Below are positions 7,081-10,687 of a stretch of 10,687 bases of DNA, one piece after another. Positions within the stretch are counted from its first letter, which is position 1. The number at the start of each line of letters is the position of its first letter. This DNA is from Acidimicrobiales bacterium (GTDB taxonomy: Bacteria > Actinomycetota > Acidimicrobiia > Acidimicrobiales > Poriferisodaliceae), in the NCBI GenBank assembly GCA_020631315.1, contig JAHDHM010000090.1:1-10687 (forward strand), read 5' to 3'. Below the pieces are notes generated by a model, which was not told the DNA's origin, did not search any database, and saw nothing but the letters and a program-made list of their open reading frames with translations. Made by a program: the position numbers and the translations under genes.

Positions 7081-7806
7081 TCAGATCTGATCGGCGATCA
7101 GGACCACGGTCGACAGCGCGTTGAAGCCCATGTGGAACGCGATCGCGGCGCCGACACGACCGGTGTGGTGGCACCACCATCCGGCCACGACACCGAAGAA
7201 GAACAGCGCCGGCGCCTCGAGCAGCTGGAAGTGCGACACCGAGAAGAAGAACGCGGTGACGACGATGGCGAGCCACGTCCGACCGGTCCGTTCCAACGAT
7301 CCCTGGATCAGCCCCCGGTAGAACACCTCTTCGGCCACGGGGGCACCGATCGAGGTCATGAGTGCCAGGAGCAGCAGCTCACCGCCGCTGAACTGTGCCG
7401 CAAGATCCCGTGCTGCGGACATCTCCTGGTCGAGGGCCTCGAGAATCGGCCGGTACACGAGGCCGATCGCGATCTGGGCGCCGACCCCCATCACGAAACC
7501 GAGCGCGAGCTCGCGGGGTCCCCACGACGCCAACCGCAGTCGCTGCATGACGGCACCATGCGGCGCGACGACCGCGAACGAACCGACGAGGAGCAGCACC
7601 TGCAACGGAACGACGGCGAGGAAGATCTGGGTGCCGTCGAGGTCGGTGAGTGTGTCGCCCGGATCCGCGACGGCGGCGAAGGTCAGTGCGCTCGCCGCCT
7701 GGGAGATCATCCAGACGAGCAGCGCCAGCGGCAGCGTCGGGATCGGGGGCGGCGGCAGCTGGTGCTCGCCAGGCGCCGGTTCGGTGTCAGACGGTGGCGT
7801 CGGCAC
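7081..7806 (-). CDS. CPBP family intramembrane metalloprotease (CAAX/Abi type), 241 aa
   Basis: This is an integral membrane protein of the CPBP family (Rce1-like, Abi). Members are glutamate/histidine intramembrane metalloproteases; bacterial roles vary and the substrate here is unknown. The conserved motifs are complete: EExxxR within APVAEEVFYRGL (155-166, Glu159, Glu160, Arg164), FxxxH in FSVSH (188-192) and HxxxN in HMGFN (225-229). A Pro-rich cytoplasmic N-terminus (1-25) is followed by about six to eight hydrophobic segments. The GTG start at 7806 lies inside the end of the DUF3499 gene (20-nt overlap), with no clear ribosome site, so translation probably depends on the upstream gene. 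A later start would cut into the first membrane helix. The TGA stop is followed by the hairpin-rich gap. Confidence 0.92.
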   Translation of the reverse strand: MPTPPSDTEPAPGEHQLPPPPIPTLPLALLVWMISQAASALTFAAVADPGDTLTDLDGTQIFLAVVPLQVLLLVGSFAVVAPHGAVMQRLRLASWGPRELALGFVMGVGAQIAIGLVYRPILEALDQEMSAARDLAAQFSGGELLLLALMTSIGAPVAEEVFYRGLIQGSLERTGRTWLAIVVTAFFFSVSHFQLLEAPALFFFGVVAGWWCHHTGRVGAAIAFHMGFNALSTVVLIADQI

Positions 7807-8041
7807 GCGAGATGTTCGACTCGGTGACGTCGATCAGGCGCCGGTCCTCCATGGACCAGCCCTGCGGCGGACGGAACCGTTCGGCGTGCGTGGCGCACAA
7901 CTCGAGCAGGTTCGGATCTGCTGCAGCTGCGAGCTCGTCGAGCACGACGTGGCGACCTGCGTAGTCGAACAGCAACACCGCACGAGCCTCGTGTGCACAC
8001 ATCGGACGTGCGCAGAGTCGGTGGTGATCGCCGGTGGACAT
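7787..8041 (-). CDS. DUF3499 family protein, probable zinc ribbon (84 aa)
   Basis: This matches the actinobacterial DUF3499 family, whose function is unknown. The pattern [20 protein letters not shown] (residues 8-27), [16 protein letters not shown] (41-56) and PPQGW (58-62) is characteristic. Cys10, Cys15, Cys49 and His52 could form one zinc site. The family usually lies near manB and WhiB-type genes in actinobacteria; here four genes separate it from manB on the same strand. The ATG at 8041 directly follows GGGGAC, too close for a good Shine-Dalgarno, so leaderless or weak initiation is possible. The gene starts the long minus-strand run and overlaps the CPBP gene by 20 nt. Confidence 0.85.
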   Translation of the reverse strand: MSTGDHHRLCARPMCAHEARAVLLFDYAGRHVVLDELAAAADPNLLELCATHAERFRPPQGWSMEDRRLIDVTESNISRADATV

Positions 8042-8150
8042 GTCCCCAGGTTACCGGCCCGGGGCGCGCGCTCCGGTGACAGGGTGGCCACCGCTCGAAC
8101 TTGGCATCCCTGACCAAGGAGAACGGCCCGGGTGGCCGTACCATGGGGAC
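8042..8150. promoter_or_regulatory. Divergent promoter region between DUF3499 and ftsH
   Basis: This 109-bp gap separates two genes transcribed away from each other, so it should carry both promoters. Towards ftsH, TACCAT (8139-8144) fits an actinobacterial -10 box (TAnnnT) and ends 6 bases before the ATG at 8151. That would place the transcript start at the A of the start codon, giving a leaderless message. No convincing -35 box at the usual spacing was found. An AAGGAG (8116-8121) lies too far upstream to serve the ATG. No operator was recognised. Confidence 0.4.
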
Positions 8151-9425
<1,275 letters not shown>

Positions 9426-9434
9426 TCCATCGCC

Positions 9435-10046
9435 ATGTCGGACCACGAGAAGGAGATGACCGCCTACCACGAGGCCGGTCATGCCCTGCTCGCCACGGTG
9501 CTCCAGGAAGCCGACCCCGTCCACAAGGTCACGATCCTGCCGACGGGCCAGGCGCTCGGCGTCACCCAGACCCTCCCGCAGGAGCGCCACTCGTACTCCC
9601 GCACCTACATCGAGGACCGTCTGGCGATGCTGATGGGCGGCCGTATGGCCGAGCACGTCATCTACGGCGTCACCTCCACCGGTGCCGGCAACGACCTGAT
9701 GGTCGCCACCGAGTTCGCCACCCGCATGGTCCGCGAATGGGGCATGAGCGCCCGCCTCGGCCCGATGGCGTGGGGTTCACAGGAACAGGTGTTCCTCGGC
9801 GACAACCTCATGGGCAGCCGCGAGTACAGCGACGAGACAGCTCGAGTCATCGATGAAGAGGTCGAGCGAATTCTGCGCGAGCAGGAGACCCGTGCCGAAC
9901 GGGTGCTCACCGAACACCGTGCGGCGCTCGACCAGATCGCCCAGGCGCTGCTCGATCGCGAGACCATCACCGGTGAAGAGGTCCAGCAGATCGCCCTCGC
10001 GAACAACCCGCCGGCCGCGACCCCGCAGGGAACGCCCGGCGCCTGA
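9435..10046 (+). CDS. ftsH: FtsH C-terminal part: M41 zinc metallopeptidase domain
   Basis: This carries the proteolytic module of FtsH as a separate open frame of 203 residues: the zinc site HEAGH (12-16, two His ligands and catalytic Glu13), the third ligand Asp87 in TSTGAGNDLMVAT (80-92), and the usual helical C-terminus ending in a Pro/Ala-rich tail. It is in the same frame as the ATPase piece, and joined they give about 631 residues, a normal FtsH length. No decay is visible: codon use, active site and helices all look maintained. An M41 domain without its AAA+ ring would not be expected to unfold or select substrates, so if both parts are made they presumably assemble together. The ATG is the normal internal Met of the linker (AMSDHEKE), so it is not clear that this is a true start. 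The stop is TGA, 3 nt from the converging thioredoxin-like gene. Confidence 0.85.
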   Translation: MSDHEKEMTAYHEAGHALLATVLQEADPVHKVTILPTGQALGVTQTLPQERHSYSRTYIEDRLAMLMGGRMAEHVIYGVTSTGAGNDLMVATEFATRMVREWGMSARLGPMAWGSQEQVFLGDNLMGSREYSDETARVIDEEVERILREQETRAERVLTEHRAALDQIAQALLDRETITGEEVQQIALANNPPAATPQGTPGA

Positions 10047-10055
10047 GGCTCAGGC
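10041..10055. terminator. Palindrome containing both converging stop codons
   Basis: GCCTGAG-G-CTCAGGC is symmetric about base 10048. It includes the ftsH stop TGA (10044-10046) and the stop of the opposing gene (10050-10052). As RNA it can form a 6-bp stem with a 3-nt loop from either strand. With 3 nt between the genes there is no space for a conventional terminator. No T-run follows, so function as a bidirectional terminator is only possible, not shown. Confidence 0.35.
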
Positions 10056-10481
10056 CCCTCCGTCGCGACGGCTGCGCGCAGCGTCCATCGCCGCCCACAA
10101 CTCCCCCGTCGGCGGCGGACCGAGGAACGCTGCCTCGACCGCGCCGTCATCGCCGGCGATCACCATCGCCGGGACGGTGTCGATCGCATAGCGCTCGTGC
10201 AGGTCGGGCCGGGACTGCCAGCTGACCTCCTGCACCGCCACATCGTCGGTGACCAGGGTCTCGGCCTTCACCATCGCCTCGGCACACGCATCGCACGTGT
10301 CGGAGGAGAAGACGACCGCGAGCCAGGGAGTCTCGCGGTGGTCGAAGTCGTCACGATCGAGCTGCTGTGGCAGGGCGTAGACCGAGCCCTGCGTCGGGGC
10401 ATCGGGTGCTCGCCGGCGCAGCACCGCTGCGACAGCCAGGGCGACGATGACGATGACGAGCGCGATCAGCAGTCGTTCCAC
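10050..10481 (-). CDS. Membrane-anchored thioredoxin-like protein (143 aa)
   Basis: One hydrophobic helix at the N-terminus (about 3-21) is followed by a basic patch (RRR, 22-24) and a thioredoxin-like fold. The redox motif is CDAC (Cys63-Cys66) after the beta strand WLAVVFSSDT (53-62), and the cis-proline is Pro104 in DTVPAMVI (101-108). By the positive-inside rule the RRR after the helix leaves orientation uncertain. If the helix is an uncleaved signal anchor with the fold outside, the protein would act on envelope thiols; if inside, it is a cytoplasmic reductase-like protein. The start is GTG at 10481, with no clear ribosome site. It follows the right-edge gene by 55 nt on the same strand and ends against ftsH. 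The specific partner is unknown. Confidence 0.85.
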   Translation of the reverse strand: MERLLIALVIVIVALAVAAVLRRRAPDAPTQGSVYALPQQLDRDDFDHRETPWLAVVFSSDTCDACAEAMVKAETLVTDDVAVQEVSWQSRPDLHERYAIDTVPAMVIAGDDGAVEAAFLGPPPTGELWAAMDAARSRRDGGA

Positions 10482-10536
10482 CGCGACAGCTTGCCAGCCG
10501 AACCGTCGAACCCCACCGCAGCGTCGACGACGGCGC

Positions 10537-10687
10537 TCAGCTCAGTGGCACCGCCGGTGTCGCAGCGACACCGCGACCGCCGAGCAGCTCGGCTCTCACG
10601 ACGGCCACGACCGGGATCGCGGCATCGATGCGCACCGCGTCGGTCTGTGTCGGGAAGCTGAAGCCGAGGCTGGCGCCCGCGGGCACC
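10537..10687 (-). CDS. C-terminal 49 residues of an unidentified protein, cut by window edge
   Basis: A minus-strand frame enters from the right edge and ends at TGA (10539-10537). The visible residues alternate hydrophobic and polar (VPAGASLGFSFPTQT at the start, DAAIPVVAVVRAELLGG in the middle, VAATPAVPLS at the end), suggesting a beta-rich C-terminal domain. G/C at nearly every third position supports this frame over the other two. No family is identified from so little. The 'PVV...GG.G...A.P' ending recalls the C-terminus of actinobacterial DUF5719 proteins, which occur near DUF3499/manB, but this is only a guess. It lies 55 nt upstream of the thioredoxin-like gene and may share its transcript. 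Confidence 0.55.
   Translation of the reverse strand, partial: VPAGASLGFSFPTQTDAVRIDAAIPVVAVVRAELLGGRGVAATPAVPLS

Overview
The window is high-GC DNA (well above 60%, with strong G/C preference at third codon positions) from an actinobacterium. A DUF3499 gene, phosphomannomutase manB, a UPF0434/Trm112-like gene and ahcY lie close together on one strand. From memory, this resembles the conserved actinobacterial manB/DUF3499/ahcY neighbourhood, also seen in mycobacteria. An Acidimicrobiia-type organism (Ilumatobacter-like) fits the style of the proteins, but that placement is inference.

Left part (1-8041, all minus strand; transcription runs from high to low coordinates). Reading in gene order: DUF3499 zinc-ribbon protein, overlapping a CPBP intramembrane protease; a 127-nt gap with several hairpins; a 61-residue double-CxxC protein; a 976-residue multi-pass GT-C-like membrane protein; a GtrA-GT2 fusion glycosyltransferase, overlapping it by 4 nt; manB (22-nt gap); a 78-residue UPF0434 protein; and the 5' end of ahcY, cut by the window edge. 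The middle genes look like a cell-envelope glycan module. ManB would supply mannose-1-phosphate for sugar nucleotides, the GT2 would make a lipid-linked sugar or act on one, the GtrA part would help it across the membrane, and the GT-C-like protein would use it on the outer face.

Right part. A divergent promoter region (8042-8150) leads into ftsH on the plus strand. ftsH is interrupted by a single in-frame TAG exactly between the AAA+ ATPase module (8151-9425) and the M41 zinc peptidase module (9435-10046). Everything on both sides is intact. ftsH ends head-on against a membrane-anchored thioredoxin-like gene on the minus strand, and the two stop codons lie inside one short palindrome. The far right edge holds the C-terminal 49 codons of another minus-strand gene.

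The most notable observations are the split ftsH, two independent short tandem duplications at the 3' ends of two adjacent genes (the UPF0434 gene and manB), perfect GC-rich hairpins between those genes, and the reversed GtrA-GT2 domain order. No CRISPR array, rRNA, tRNA, transposase or phage gene was seen. No gap between genes exceeds about 200 nt.
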